A stretch of DNA of 6,793 nt from JAVBQJ01 sp031549115 (GCA_031549115.1 JAVBQJ010000053.1:1-6793), one strand, 5' to 3'; counted from the first letter of the stretch, positions 1-6,057 are shown. Translations and numbers: made by a program. Notes: a model not told the origin generated them from the letters alone.

Positions 1-2105
1 AGTACCGCCAGCGCCGGAATCCGTTCGAAATCCAGCAGCGTCAACCGCTCCGGGTTGCCTTCGTAAATATAGCACCAGGATTCCCGCAGGATGATTTCGC
101 CGTCCTCCGCGTAATTCACCACCATCGGGAAGCCGCCGGACTCGCCGCCGAAACGGCAGCGGTCGATGTAGATTCTGCCGTAATTGTCGATCCAGCGGTG
201 ATCGTTTGCCGTCGTGCGTCCCGTCCGTTGGCCGTGGAATTTGCCGGCGAGGTCGGTTTCCGGGACGCCGAGCATGCCGCGCATATACAGGGTGCCGTAA
301 TTCCGAATGGAACCGGTTTTTTCCAACGAGGCGTCGGAGGTGATCCAGGTGTTGTCGATGACCGCCGCCGCGGCGTTGTGGGTCAGGGCCGGCGTGAATG
401 TGACGGTGCTGTCCGCCAGGGTTACCGCGGTGCGGTTGGAGCTTTCCAGAGTGCCGTCACCGGAGACGACCGCGAGCGCCCAGCCGTTCAACCGGTCGAA
501 GGTGCAGTCGCGCACCAGAATCTTCGCCTCGTTCTCCGGGCGGGTTGTCAACGTGATTCCGGCCGCGAGATTGGTGAGATACAGATGCTCCAGCCGGATT
601 TGCTCCACTCCGGCTCCCGTAAATGCCGCTTCCGTCATTCCCGGCGCCGCATAAATGATCGGCGTGCCTTCGCCGCGCAGATGTATCCGGGGCGGCAGTC
701 GCAGCGATCGATCCAGGGGATAATGCCCCGCCGGAATGACGACCTCCGCCAATGCCGCTTCCGCAGCCGCCTGATCCAGTATGCCCTGAATAACGTCGGC
801 GGAGGCGCCGGGGGGAATACGGTACGATTTGCCGGGGGAGGGGAAATCATGCCCGGTCAATGGCCGGGATACGGGAAATTCCCGGATGGCCTGCCGGGCC
901 GGACCGGGCAACGCCGGATCCGTATAGTGCGCCATCCAGGCGGGCAGGGTGTTGCGCAAATTGGTGTTGTTTCCGTCGATCCGGTAGGACAGTTTTTCCG
1001 GGTCGTTCTGCAAATCTTTTTCGGTGAAATCGCGGGCGAAGCCGACCGCGTCGACGCTGCGCCCGGATAGTTCGGCGGTATCCTGGAAGTGAATCAGGTT
1101 GGGGATTTCATGCAGCCACAGGATACTGTTTTCCGGTGAACCGGCGACCGCGAAATTGCACTGGTCAAAGAAGAAAGCGCTGTTCTGGTTGCCGCCGTGC
1201 CGGCAGTAATTGTGGACCACCGCCCACCCGGTTTCCGCATCGCTTGCCAGCCGGACATTGCGGAAGTTGACGCCGTACTGGTTCATGCAGTCCAGCTTTT
1301 GAATCCAGTACTGCTCCTTGCCCGGAGTCACCCGGGCAAGTCCTTCCACATCCTCCAGGTGCAGGCCGCCGAGCGAAACGATGGCCGCGCCTTCCTGCTC
1401 CGGGCTGGTCTCGATCCGGGTCCGGTCGACGAACGCCCAGTCGGAGGTGACGAAGAACGCTTTGCGGTTGTTGCGGAATTCACACTCCGTGATCCGCAAT
1501 TGCGTGGAGGTGAAGTAGAACGGAGGATACGCCTCCTCATCGGCCCACACGACCTCGGCTTTGCCGTCGGCCTGAAAGATCACTTCGGCCGGTTTGAGGA
1601 CCGCCAGCCAGTTTTCGGTATTGCCGGTGTCCTTGCGCAGCGAGTCGTCCACCGCGAACGACGCGGCATTGGCGAAGCGGCAGTTGCGGATGGTGACATG
1701 GCCGCTGTCGATGTTGTTGCTCCAGAACTTCAATTGCCTCCGGCCGCCGTCGAAATCCAGCCCCTCGACGGTATGGCGGAACGATTCTTCGAAGTAGATG
1801 ATGTCCTTCGCCGGATCGCTCTGGCGTATGGTCGCGCGGTCGCCGCGCAGATTCACCAGCGACAGGCATTGCGGCGCATGGTTGCGGATCACGATGGTGT
1901 CGCTGATTAGGTAGGTGCCGGGAGGAAAGAAAATCTCCTCGTGTGCCATACCGCGATTGGCCGTCGCCGCCGTGGCCGCGCGCTGGATCGCCAGGGTGTC
2001 GTCGGTGCTGCCGTCACCGGCGGCGCCGAAGTCGCGGACATTGACGGCATGCAGCGTCGGCGCCGCCAGCCAAAACAGCAGGATGGTGATGGTGAACGTT
2101 TTCAT
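1..2105 (-). CDS. Secreted Pectate_lyase_3-like right-handed beta-helix protein (C-terminus beyond window)
   Basis: The frame opens at ATG 2105-2103 and stays open to position 1, giving 701 codons with no stop, so the 3' end is missing. Residues 1-20 (MKTFTITILLFWLAAPTLHA) form a signal peptide with a probable signal peptidase I site after LHA, so the product is exported. Residues 22-47 (NVRDFGAAGDGSTDDTLAIQ...) and 58-73 (EIFFPPGTYLISDTIV) match the start of the pectate-lyase superfamily beta-helix (Pectate_lyase_3). Short beta-strand turns such as VTIRNCRFANA (137-147) and LRITECEFRNN (203-213) follow. A second helix-like part begins near residue 428 (YRIPPGASADVIQ, VVIPAGHYPLDRSLRLP) and continues with KILVRDCTFDRLNGWALAV (528-546). 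The family binds or cleaves polysaccharides; substrate and catalytic residues cannot be assigned here. The start lies 24 bp after the pseudopilin stop, with AGGACGGGG upstream, so the two are probably one operon. An inactive carbohydrate-binding helix is the main alternative. Confidence 0.88.
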   Translation of the reverse strand, partial: MKTFTITILLFWLAAPTLHAVNVRDFGAAGDGSTDDTLAIQRAATAATANRGMAHEEIFFPPGTYLISDTIVIRNHAPQCLSLVNLRGDRATIRQSDPAKDIIYFEESFRHTVEGLDFDGGRRQLKFWSNNIDSGHVTIRNCRFANAASFAVDDSLRKDTGNTENWLAVLKPAEVIFQADGKAEVVWADEEAYPPFYFTSTQLRITECEFRNNRKAFFVTSDWAFVDRTRIETSPEQEGAAIVSLGGLHLEDVEGLARVTPGKEQYWIQKLDCMNQYGVNFRNVRLASDAETGWAVVHNYCRHGGNQNSAFFFDQCNFAVAGSPENSILWLHEIPNLIHFQDTAELSGRSVDAVGFARDFTEKDLQNDPEKLSYRIDGNNTNLRNTLPAWMAHYTDPALPGPARQAIREFPVSRPLTGHDFPSPGKSYRIPPGASADVIQGILDQAAAEAALAEVVIPAGHYPLDRSLRLPPRIHLRGEGTPIIYAAPGMTEAAFTGAGVEQIRLEHLYLTNLAAGITLTTRPENEAKILVRDCTFDRLNGWALAVVSGDGTLESSNRTAVTLADSTVTFTPALTHNAAAAVIDNTWITSDASLEKTGSIRNYGTLYMRGMLGVPETDLAGKFHGQRTGRTTANDHRWIDNYGRIYIDRCRFGGESGGFPMVVNYAEDGEIILRESWCYIYEGNPERLTLLDFERIPALAV

Positions 2106-2129
2106 TTTTTTGCCCCGTCCTGGTCGTCG

Positions 2130-2843
2130 TCAGCGGTCCCAGAAGGGCTCCCAGTTGGCGCCGCCGGTGTAATACCCGACATTGGCCGGATCGCTGGTGT
2201 TGTAGGTCGGAATGGTCTTTTTCTGCTGATTCCCGGCGTGGCCGTCGACATAGGTGACATTCATCCGGTCATTGTGGCGGAAGCCGAAAGCGCTGCGGCC
2301 GAAGCTGTAATAGGCGTCCACTTCGCTTTCCAGGGTTGTCGTCGCCTGGGTGTCCATCACCAGACCGGTCTGGCTGGACTTGGTGAAGCGGGTGACTTTT
2401 TTGGGACCGATGCCGTAGCCGCCGTCGAAGAGATCGATTCCGGCGGTATTGTAGCCGTAACCGATCTGCGGATCGCTTTTGGTCTTATACATGAAGCTGA
2501 CCGAATTTCCGTCCCGGTCGAACAGCTCCGCCTCCGGGCCCCGGGAGGTGTTGGCGCGGCATTCGAAAACCCGGGTGTTGCCGACATACGGATAGAATTG
2601 GGCGATCCAGGAACCGTTTTTGTTGGACTGGTCGTAAGGCGAGACCCAGGCGAACGGCACGAAATCGTCGAAATCGCCGTAATACATCACCGCCGCGGTC
2701 CCGATCTGTTTCAGGTTGTTCAGGCAGGTCGCTCCCTGCGCGGCCGCCCGCGCCTTGCTCAGCGCCGGAAGCAGCATACTGGCGAGAATGGCAATAATCG
2801 CGATCACAACCAGGAGTTCGATAAGTGTGAAAATTTTCTTCAT
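2130..2843 (-). CDS. Pseudopilin-like protein with prepilin N-terminus and H-x9-DG domain
   Basis: This 237-residue protein starts MKKIFTLIELLVVIAIIAIL. That is a type IV prepilin/type II secretion pseudopilin N-terminus: a short basic leader, then the hydrophobic helix with Glu at mature position +5 (E9). The residue before the expected cleavage site is Ile4 rather than the usual Gly. After the helix comes the family-typical stretch ATCLNNLKQIGTAAVMYY (38-55), and near the C-terminus H190-x9-D200-G201 (FRHNDRMNVTYVDGHA), the 'prepilin-type processing-associated H-x9-DG' motif of Planctomycetes and Lentisphaerae. Such proteins are thought to sit in or across the envelope as part of a type II-secretion-like apparatus; their precise job is unknown. 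An AAGGA ribosome site at 2851-2855 lies 7 nt before the ATG. The gene lies between a LacI regulator and a secreted beta-helix protein on the same strand, which suggests that it helps export or display that protein (inference). Confidence 0.93.
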   Translation of the reverse strand: MKKIFTLIELLVVIAIIAILASMLLPALSKARAAAQGATCLNNLKQIGTAAVMYYGDFDDFVPFAWVSPYDQSNKNGSWIAQFYPYVGNTRVFECRANTSRGPEAELFDRDGNSVSFMYKTKSDPQIGYGYNTAGIDLFDGGYGIGPKKVTRFTKSSQTGLVMDTQATTTLESEVDAYYSFGRSAFGFRHNDRMNVTYVDGHAGNQQKKTIPTYNTSDPANVGYYTGGANWEPFWDR

Positions 2844-2845
2844 CT

Positions 2846-2905
2846 TTATTTCCTTGTTTTTGTTATTGTGAACTTTGCCGGCATCGTGCGGTACTTTGGG
2901 AACAA
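2846..2905 (-). CDS. Possible 19-residue leader peptide before the pseudopilin
   Basis: A near-perfect Shine-Dalgarno, AAGGAGG (2916-2910), is followed after 4 nt by TTG (2905-2903). The frame reads MFPKYRTMPAKFTITKTRK and ends with TAA at 2848-2846, only 2 nt before the pseudopilin ATG. The pseudopilin's own AAGGA site lies inside the last codons. The peptide is strongly basic (four Lys, two Arg). The layout would suit translational coupling to the pseudopilin. Against it, the start is TTG, the SD spacing is short, and a 20-codon open stretch can occur by chance. No homologue is recognised. Confidence 0.3.
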   Translation of the reverse strand: MFPKYRTMPAKFTITKTRK

Positions 2906-2909
2906 GATT

Positions 2910-2916
2910 CCTCCTT
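2910..2916 (-). promoter_or_regulatory. Strong Shine-Dalgarno without an obvious ATG
   Basis: AAGGAGG on the minus strand is the best ribosome-binding sequence in the window, yet it lies 67 nt upstream of the pseudopilin start and has no ATG at proper spacing; only the TTG at 2905 is close. It lies in the leader between the putative LacI operator and the pseudopilin gene. Confidence 0.5.
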
Positions 2917-2927
2917 CTGTATTTTTT

Positions 2928-2947
2928 TTGATTTCGCGTTCAATCAA
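2928..2947. promoter_or_regulatory. Putative LacI-family operator in front of the pseudopilin/lyase pair
   Basis: TTGATTTCGCGTTCAATCAA is a 20-bp near-palindrome with a central CG. Its outer arms TTGATT/AATCAA are identical to those of the site at 4014-4033, and in both sites the arm continues CAATCAAT. LacI-family operators are typically about 20-bp palindromes centred on CG. The site lies between the regulator's stop and the pseudopilin start. No convincing -35/-10 pair was found around it: TTGATT (2947-2942), 17 bp, then AAATAC is weak. It may therefore act on a weak local promoter or on read-through from the regulator gene. Confidence 0.7.
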
Positions 2948-2962
2948 TGAGGCTGAAAAAAA

Positions 2963-3991
2963 TCATTCCGCATTCTCCTTCCGGTACATGGCATTGGCGA
3001 AGATACGGGACTGGAGTTCCAGATCGAGTTCGCCGTCCTGCAGCGACTGTTGGAACAGCTTTTCCGTCAGGTCTTCCGCCGGAAGCGCGATGGAGCGCAA
3101 AGGAAAGGTGTTCTGGCGGATTCCCGTGGTATTGTTGACGCCGACCAGTTGGATATCGCGCCCGATCCGGCGGGAGCCCTGCGCCAGGAACTGGAGGCCG
3201 CCGTAGAGAAAGTGATCCGAGTGGTACATGATGACTTTGGTATCGGGGAAGTCGCGCAGCAGCTCCCGCGTTTTCCGGTACCCCACTTCGGCCAGTTCGC
3301 CCGCCCTGTCCGTGCCGATGATTTCAGGCAGCTTGAACCCGTAGATATAGCGGTCGGTGATTTCTTCGCATGACAAACAAGGAAAGAGCTGCTGCATCGC
3401 TTTCAGCCGGTTATTGTCCCAGTACTCCGGATCGGTCAACAATTTGAAATTCTCCCGTTCCGCCGGCTCCAATCCGGTCCAGAGCTCGGCCAGCGCGCAA
3501 TGCATGTCGGAGACAATCCGCCGCTTCATCCCGCCGTTGAACTGGACATAGGTGCACTGGTTGTCCCGGACGATGGCCTCCAACTGCTGCTCCTCGACCA
3601 CGCGCCCGACGAAGACGAAGTGACGGACGCCGCGGGAGATCAGTTCCTTGAGCAGATGCGCGGAATAGTTGACATCGTCATTGCACTCCGCCAGAAAGCA
3701 ACTGTACTGTTCCGCGTTGAAGCGTTTCAACAGCGACAGGAGCAATGTATTGATATGCTCCTCGATGTTCAGCGCCACCCCGGCGGTCACCACGGCGGCC
3801 GTTCGCGTGTTGTCGCCGCGCATGATCTGGGCAGTGATGCTGCGGCAGTAGCCCAGCTCATGCGCCACTTTTTGGATATGCCGCCGGTTCATCGCGGAGA
3901 CCCGGCAATTGGTCTTGTTGTTCAAAACGGCAGAGACCGCCTGTGGGGATATGCCCACGATCCGGGCAATGCTTTTTATCGTTACACTCAT
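2963..3991 (-). CDS. LacI-family transcriptional regulator
   Basis: This 342-residue protein has the normal LacI/GalR length and layout. Residues 3-25 (VTIKSIARIVGISPQAVSAVLNN) are the N-terminal helix-turn-helix, with SPQAVSAVL as recognition helix. Residues 30-50 complete the DNA-binding head (...RRHIQKVAHELGYCR). Residues 51-58 (SITAQIMR) take the place of the hinge helix, where the minor-groove Leu of LacI/PurR appears to be Met57. The rest is a periplasmic-binding-protein-like effector domain; KVIMYHSDHFLYGGLQFLA...DIQLVGVNN (252-287) corresponds to the usual 'ndd.A.G...l...vSvvGfdd' region. The ATG at 3991 was chosen because it begins just before the helix-turn-helix; a longer frame from TTG 4033 would start inside the operator. 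The ribosome site (GGCGGA) is modest. The effector is unknown, probably a sugar. The protein likely represses itself and the downstream pseudopilin/lyase genes through the matched operators. Confidence 0.93.
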   Translation of the reverse strand: MSVTIKSIARIVGISPQAVSAVLNNKTNCRVSAMNRRHIQKVAHELGYCRSITAQIMRGDNTRTAAVVTAGVALNIEEHINTLLLSLLKRFNAEQYSCFLAECNDDVNYSAHLLKELISRGVRHFVFVGRVVEEQQLEAIVRDNQCTYVQFNGGMKRRIVSDMHCALAELWTGLEPAERENFKLLTDPEYWDNNRLKAMQQLFPCLSCEEITDRYIYGFKLPEIIGTDRAGELAEVGYRKTRELLRDFPDTKVIMYHSDHFLYGGLQFLAQGSRRIGRDIQLVGVNNTTGIRQNTFPLRSIALPAEDLTEKLFQQSLQDGELDLELQSRIFANAMYRKENAE

Positions 3992-4013
3992 AGTTCCGCC
4001 GTTCGGATTGTTT

Positions 4014-4033
4014 TTGATTGTACGCGCAATCAA
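4014..4033. promoter_or_regulatory. Putative LacI-family operator (autoregulatory)
   Basis: TTGATTGTACGCGCAATCAA has perfect 7-bp inverted arms (TTGATTG/CAATCAA) around a CG-centred core. Read on the minus strand it begins 12 nt after the -10 box of the regulator's promoter, so it falls at the start of the transcript, and it ends 22 nt before the regulator's ATG. This is a classic repressor position. The related site at 2928-2947 shares both arms and the central CG. Confidence 0.8.
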
Positions 4034-4045
4034 TCATTGTTTATA

Positions 4046-4073
4046 AGTATAGCAAAGAAAATTCTTTTGTCAA
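4046..4073 (-). promoter_or_regulatory. Sigma70-like promoter of the LacI-family gene
   Basis: On the minus strand, TTGACA (4073-4068) and TATACT (4051-4046) are separated by 16 bp. The -35 is a perfect consensus and the -10 matches at five of six positions. Transcription would start near 4039-4040, just before the operator. Confidence 0.78.
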
Positions 4074-4090
4074 TAGAGCCGGCGAAAAAA

Positions 4091-4100
4091 AATCGCGATT
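4091..4100. promoter_or_regulatory. Palindrome between divergent promoters
   Basis: AATCGCGATT is a perfect 10-bp palindrome, preceded by an A-run and followed by a T-run (4104-4110). It lies upstream of both the minus-strand promoter (-35 at 4073) and the plus-strand promoter (-35 at 4138). It could be a binding site for an unknown regulator. It differs from the LacI operator pair, and no stem long enough for a terminator surrounds it. Confidence 0.25.
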
Positions 4101-4137
4101 ATCTTTTTTTGCGCGCCTGTCAACCGGATGCCGGCGG

Positions 4138-4166
4138 TTGACAAATGCCGGAAGTGCCGTTATATT
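4138..4166 (+). promoter_or_regulatory. Sigma70-like promoter of the reductase/acetyltransferase operon
   Basis: TTGACA (4138-4143), a 17-bp spacer and TATATT (4161-4166) give a near-consensus promoter. The predicted start near 4173 lies downstream of the ATG at 4128, which rules out that longer reductase start and favours 4215 or 4191. Confidence 0.8.
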
Positions 4167-4214
4167 CTCAACGAAGGCTGGATCGGGGAAATGCGGGAAA
4201 AGGGGCTGAATCGG

Positions 4215-4940
4215 ATGGCGCCGCTTCGAAACATCATTATCATCGGCGCTTCGTCCGGAATCGGCCGGGAGCTGGCGCTGGCATTGGGACAGGATGCCGC
4301 TGTGAAGCTCGGCTTGCTGGCGCGCCGGGAACTGGCTCTGGCGGAGCTTGCCACGCAGCTGCCGGCCCGTTGCCTTTGCCGGAAACTCGACTTGGCGGCG
4401 GCGGAGCGGGGAACGCAGTTCGAAGCGTTTCTGCGGGAATTCGGTACGGTGGATGCGATTATCTACTGCGCCGGGTTCGGTGAAATCAATCCGGAGCTGG
4501 CGTGGCCGTTGTGTCGCGAAACCCTGGAAGTCAATGTGACCGGATTCACCGAGATCGTCAATCTTGCGTATCGTGTCCTGGCGGCGCAGGGTGGCGGGCT
4601 GCTGGCGGCGATCTCCTCGGTCGGCGGGTTGCGCGGCATGGAAAATGACAGCGGTTACTCCGCAAGCAAAAGCTATATGCTCCGCTATCTGGAAGGATTG
4701 GCCCGCAAAGCCCGCAAAGAGGCTGTGCCGATTCACGTAGCGACGATTTTGCCCGGCTTTGTCGATACGAAGATGGCAAAGGGCGATACGTTCTTCTGGA
4801 TGTGTTCGCCGGCGGTTGCCGCCGGGCAGATTCTGGCCGGGTTGCGTAAACGCAAGCGCTATATATACGTCACGCGCCGCTGGCGGCTGGTGGCCGGAAT
4901 TCTGCGCTTGCTGCCGGGAGGGATTTATGAACGTTTGTGA
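4215..4940 (+). CDS. Short-chain dehydrogenase/reductase (SDR), NAD(P)-dependent
   Basis: This 241-residue protein is a classical SDR in length and motif order. The Rossmann nucleotide loop is IGASSGIG (residues 10-17; GxxxGxG, with Ile replacing the common Thr before it). LDL (58-60) and YCAG (84-87, for the usual NNAG) follow, then N107 in EVNVTG, catalytic Ser in ISS (133-135), Y148-S-A-S-K152 (YxxxK) and PGFVDT (180-185). It should transfer hydride between NAD(P)H and a carbonyl or alcohol; the substrate is not evident. The basic C-terminal tail (RKRKRYIYVTRRWRLVAGILRLLP) might touch the membrane. ATG 4215 was chosen because AGGGG (4201-4205) precedes it by 9 nt and the Rossmann strand begins a few residues in; ATG 4191 (eight residues longer) is the alternative. 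The end overlaps the next gene by 14 bp, so the two are probably translationally coupled. Confidence 0.92.
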   Translation: MAPLRNIIIIGASSGIGRELALALGQDAAVKLGLLARRELALAELATQLPARCLCRKLDLAAAERGTQFEAFLREFGTVDAIIYCAGFGEINPELAWPLCRETLEVNVTGFTEIVNLAYRVLAAQGGGLLAAISSVGGLRGMENDSGYSASKSYMLRYLEGLARKARKEAVPIHVATILPGFVDTKMAKGDTFFWMCSPAVAAGQILAGLRKRKRYIYVTRRWRLVAGILRLLPGGIYERL

Positions 4941-6057
4941 GAAAGCGGAAATGACCTTCCGTCCGGCGCGGCCGGGCGAAGAGGCTGCCGTGATGGCGCT
5001 GTACCATTCGTTGATCGGGACGCCGTTCTGCGCCTGGGACGATACGTATCCGAATCCCGCATGTGTCGCCGACGACGTCAAAAACGAAGCGCTGTATGTG
5101 CTGGATTCGCCGGACGGCCTGATCGCGGCGGGGGCGTTCCGGTATTGGCCGGAGCATGACCCGGCGGCGGTGTGGACGAGCCGCAACCCGTGCGATCTCG
5201 CGCGCTTCGGGGTGGCGCACGAATGGCAGGGAAGGGGGATCGGGCGCTTCTTCTTGCTGCGTCTGCTGGAGGCGGCGAAAGAGCGCGGCTTCGACGGCAT
5301 GCGTATTCTGGTCGCCGCGACGAATCTTCCGGCGGAGCGCCTGTACCGGCGCGCCGGAGCCGAATACCGGAGCGACTTTTCCGCGTATGATATTTTGTGG
5401 CACTGCTATGAAATCGGCTTCCGGGGCAAAAGGAGCGGAATGAAAAAAAACATTCTGATCGGATTGCTGCTGCCGCTCGCCCTGGGGTCGTTGGTCGCTC
5501 CGATCTATCACGGGGGGTGCTCCGACAAGGTGATATACCAGCATCCGCAGCACCCGGCCTGGATGGGGTATGAGCCGGTGGAGCCGCCGTCGGCGCCGCT
5601 TTTCCGGGTTATTCCGGAGGTGGAATTGCAAAACGTGCTCAGGAATGGTGTCACCACAACGCAATGCCGACAGCAGCTCGGACGGCCTACGTTCCATGTG
5701 ATCGGAATGGACAGCCAGAGTTATATTTACCTGTATGACGGCAAGCTGCTTTCGCCTCAGGATGAATATGTCGGCTTTGCGGTTGTCTTCGACCATGACC
5801 GGTTCCGCTCCTGGACGTGGATCCGCTCCGACTATCGCTGTTATGGTCCGGCACAGCCGGAGATCGGGAAATTACTGTCCGTCGGCATGAGCCTCCAGGA
5901 GGTCAAGACGCTTCTCGGCGAGCCGGCGATGGAGTCGCGACAGAGTGACGGGAGCGATTGGCTGCTGTATCTTTTCGCTCTTCCGGTTGCGGGGGAGAAG
6001 GGGGTTACGGTCGAGCTTGACCACGGGCGCGTTTCCAGCCTCGGTGTCGCTCTATAG
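4927..6057 (+). CDS. GNAT acetyltransferase, in frame with a C-terminal BamE-like exported domain
   Basis: The frame from ATG 4927 encodes 376 residues. Residues 10-165 form a complete GNAT domain: FRPARPGEEAAVMALYHSLI, then WDDTYPN (37-43), motif A V96-AHEWQGRGIG106 (Q-x-x-G-x-G acetyl-CoA loop), and N133-LPAERLYRRAGAEY (motif B). It should acetylate an amine using acetyl-CoA; the substrate is unknown. GGGAGG (4916-4921) supports the 4927 start inside the reductase gene; ATG 4951 is an alternative. With no stop codon the frame continues at residue 172 into a hydrophobic segment (about 176-192) and two BamE/SmpA-like repeats. As one protein it would be a cytoplasmic acetyltransferase anchored in the membrane with an outside domain; the KRSGMKKN positive charges before the helix fit an N-in orientation. 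Alternatively the GNAT gene lost its stop codon and the downstream part is a separate gene started at 5440. Confidence 0.62.
   Translation: MNVCEKAEMTFRPARPGEEAAVMALYHSLIGTPFCAWDDTYPNPACVADDVKNEALYVLDSPDGLIAAGAFRYWPEHDPAAVWTSRNPCDLARFGVAHEWQGRGIGRFFLLRLLEAAKERGFDGMRILVAATNLPAERLYRRAGAEYRSDFSAYDILWHCYEIGFRGKRSGMKKNILIGLLLPLALGSLVAPIYHGGCSDKVIYQHPQHPAWMGYEPVEPPSAPLFRVIPEVELQNVLRNGVTTTQCRQQLGRPTFHVIGMDSQSYIYLYDGKLLSPQDEYVGFAVVFDHDRFRSWTWIRSDYRCYGPAQPEIGKLLSVGMSLQEVKTLLGEPAMESRQSDGSDWLLYLFALPVAGEKGVTVELDHGRVSSLGVAL
5440..6057 (+). CDS. Possible separate exported protein with two BamE/SmpA-like repeats (internal start of the fusion)
   Basis: ATG 5440 is preceded by AAAGGAG (5429-5435) at a spacing of 4 nt, a stronger ribosome site than most in the window, and opens 205 residues in the same frame as the GNAT domain. 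MKKNILIGLLLPLALGSLVA resembles a signal peptide. Cys27 in HGGC could be lipidated, but His at -3 is not a canonical lipobox. Two repeats follow: 67-128 (LRNGVTTTQCRQQLGRPTF ... YIYLYDG ... VVFDHDRFRSW) and 146-203 (LSVGMSLQEVKTLLGEPAM ... WLLYLFAL ... VELDHGRVSSL). The pattern G-[VM]-[ST]-x2-[QE]-[CV]-[RK]-x2-L-G-x-P, then an aromatic strand, then a [FL]DH strand, is that of the SmpA/BamE fold of envelope lipoproteins. Function is unknown. It may be made both alone and as part of the longer product. Confidence 0.5.
   Translation: MKKNILIGLLLPLALGSLVAPIYHGGCSDKVIYQHPQHPAWMGYEPVEPPSAPLFRVIPEVELQNVLRNGVTTTQCRQQLGRPTFHVIGMDSQSYIYLYDGKLLSPQDEYVGFAVVFDHDRFRSWTWIRSDYRCYGPAQPEIGKLLSVGMSLQEVKTLLGEPAMESRQSDGSDWLLYLFALPVAGEKGVTVELDHGRVSSLGVAL

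Noticed and set aside
198..1070. 290-codon plus-strand open frame
   Set aside because: It lies antisense to the 701-codon signal-peptide-bearing beta-helix gene; its translation is Arg/Gly-rich and without recognisable motifs, typical of a shadow in GC-rich DNA.
1941..3206. 421-codon plus-strand open frame
   Set aside because: It runs antisense across the start of the lyase gene, the whole pseudopilin gene, the intergenic leader and the end of the LacI gene, all strongly supported on the other strand.
2963..4033. Longer LacI reading frame from TTG 4033
   Set aside because: The start would lie inside the operator and only a few bases after the predicted transcription start; ATG 3991 gives a standard LacI N-terminus.
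4054..4067. AAAGAA-AA-TTCTTT inverted repeat in the spacer of the regulator promoter
   Set aside because: It is short and AT-only within an AT-rich promoter; too likely by chance to call an operator.
4128..4940. Longer SDR reading frame from ATG 4128
   Set aside because: The ATG lies upstream of the TTGACA-N17-TATATT promoter, so it would not be in the transcript.
4041..5300. 419-codon minus-strand open frame
   Set aside because: It is antisense to the SDR and GNAT genes, whose catalytic motifs are clear; its composition is shadow-like and it would cross two promoters.
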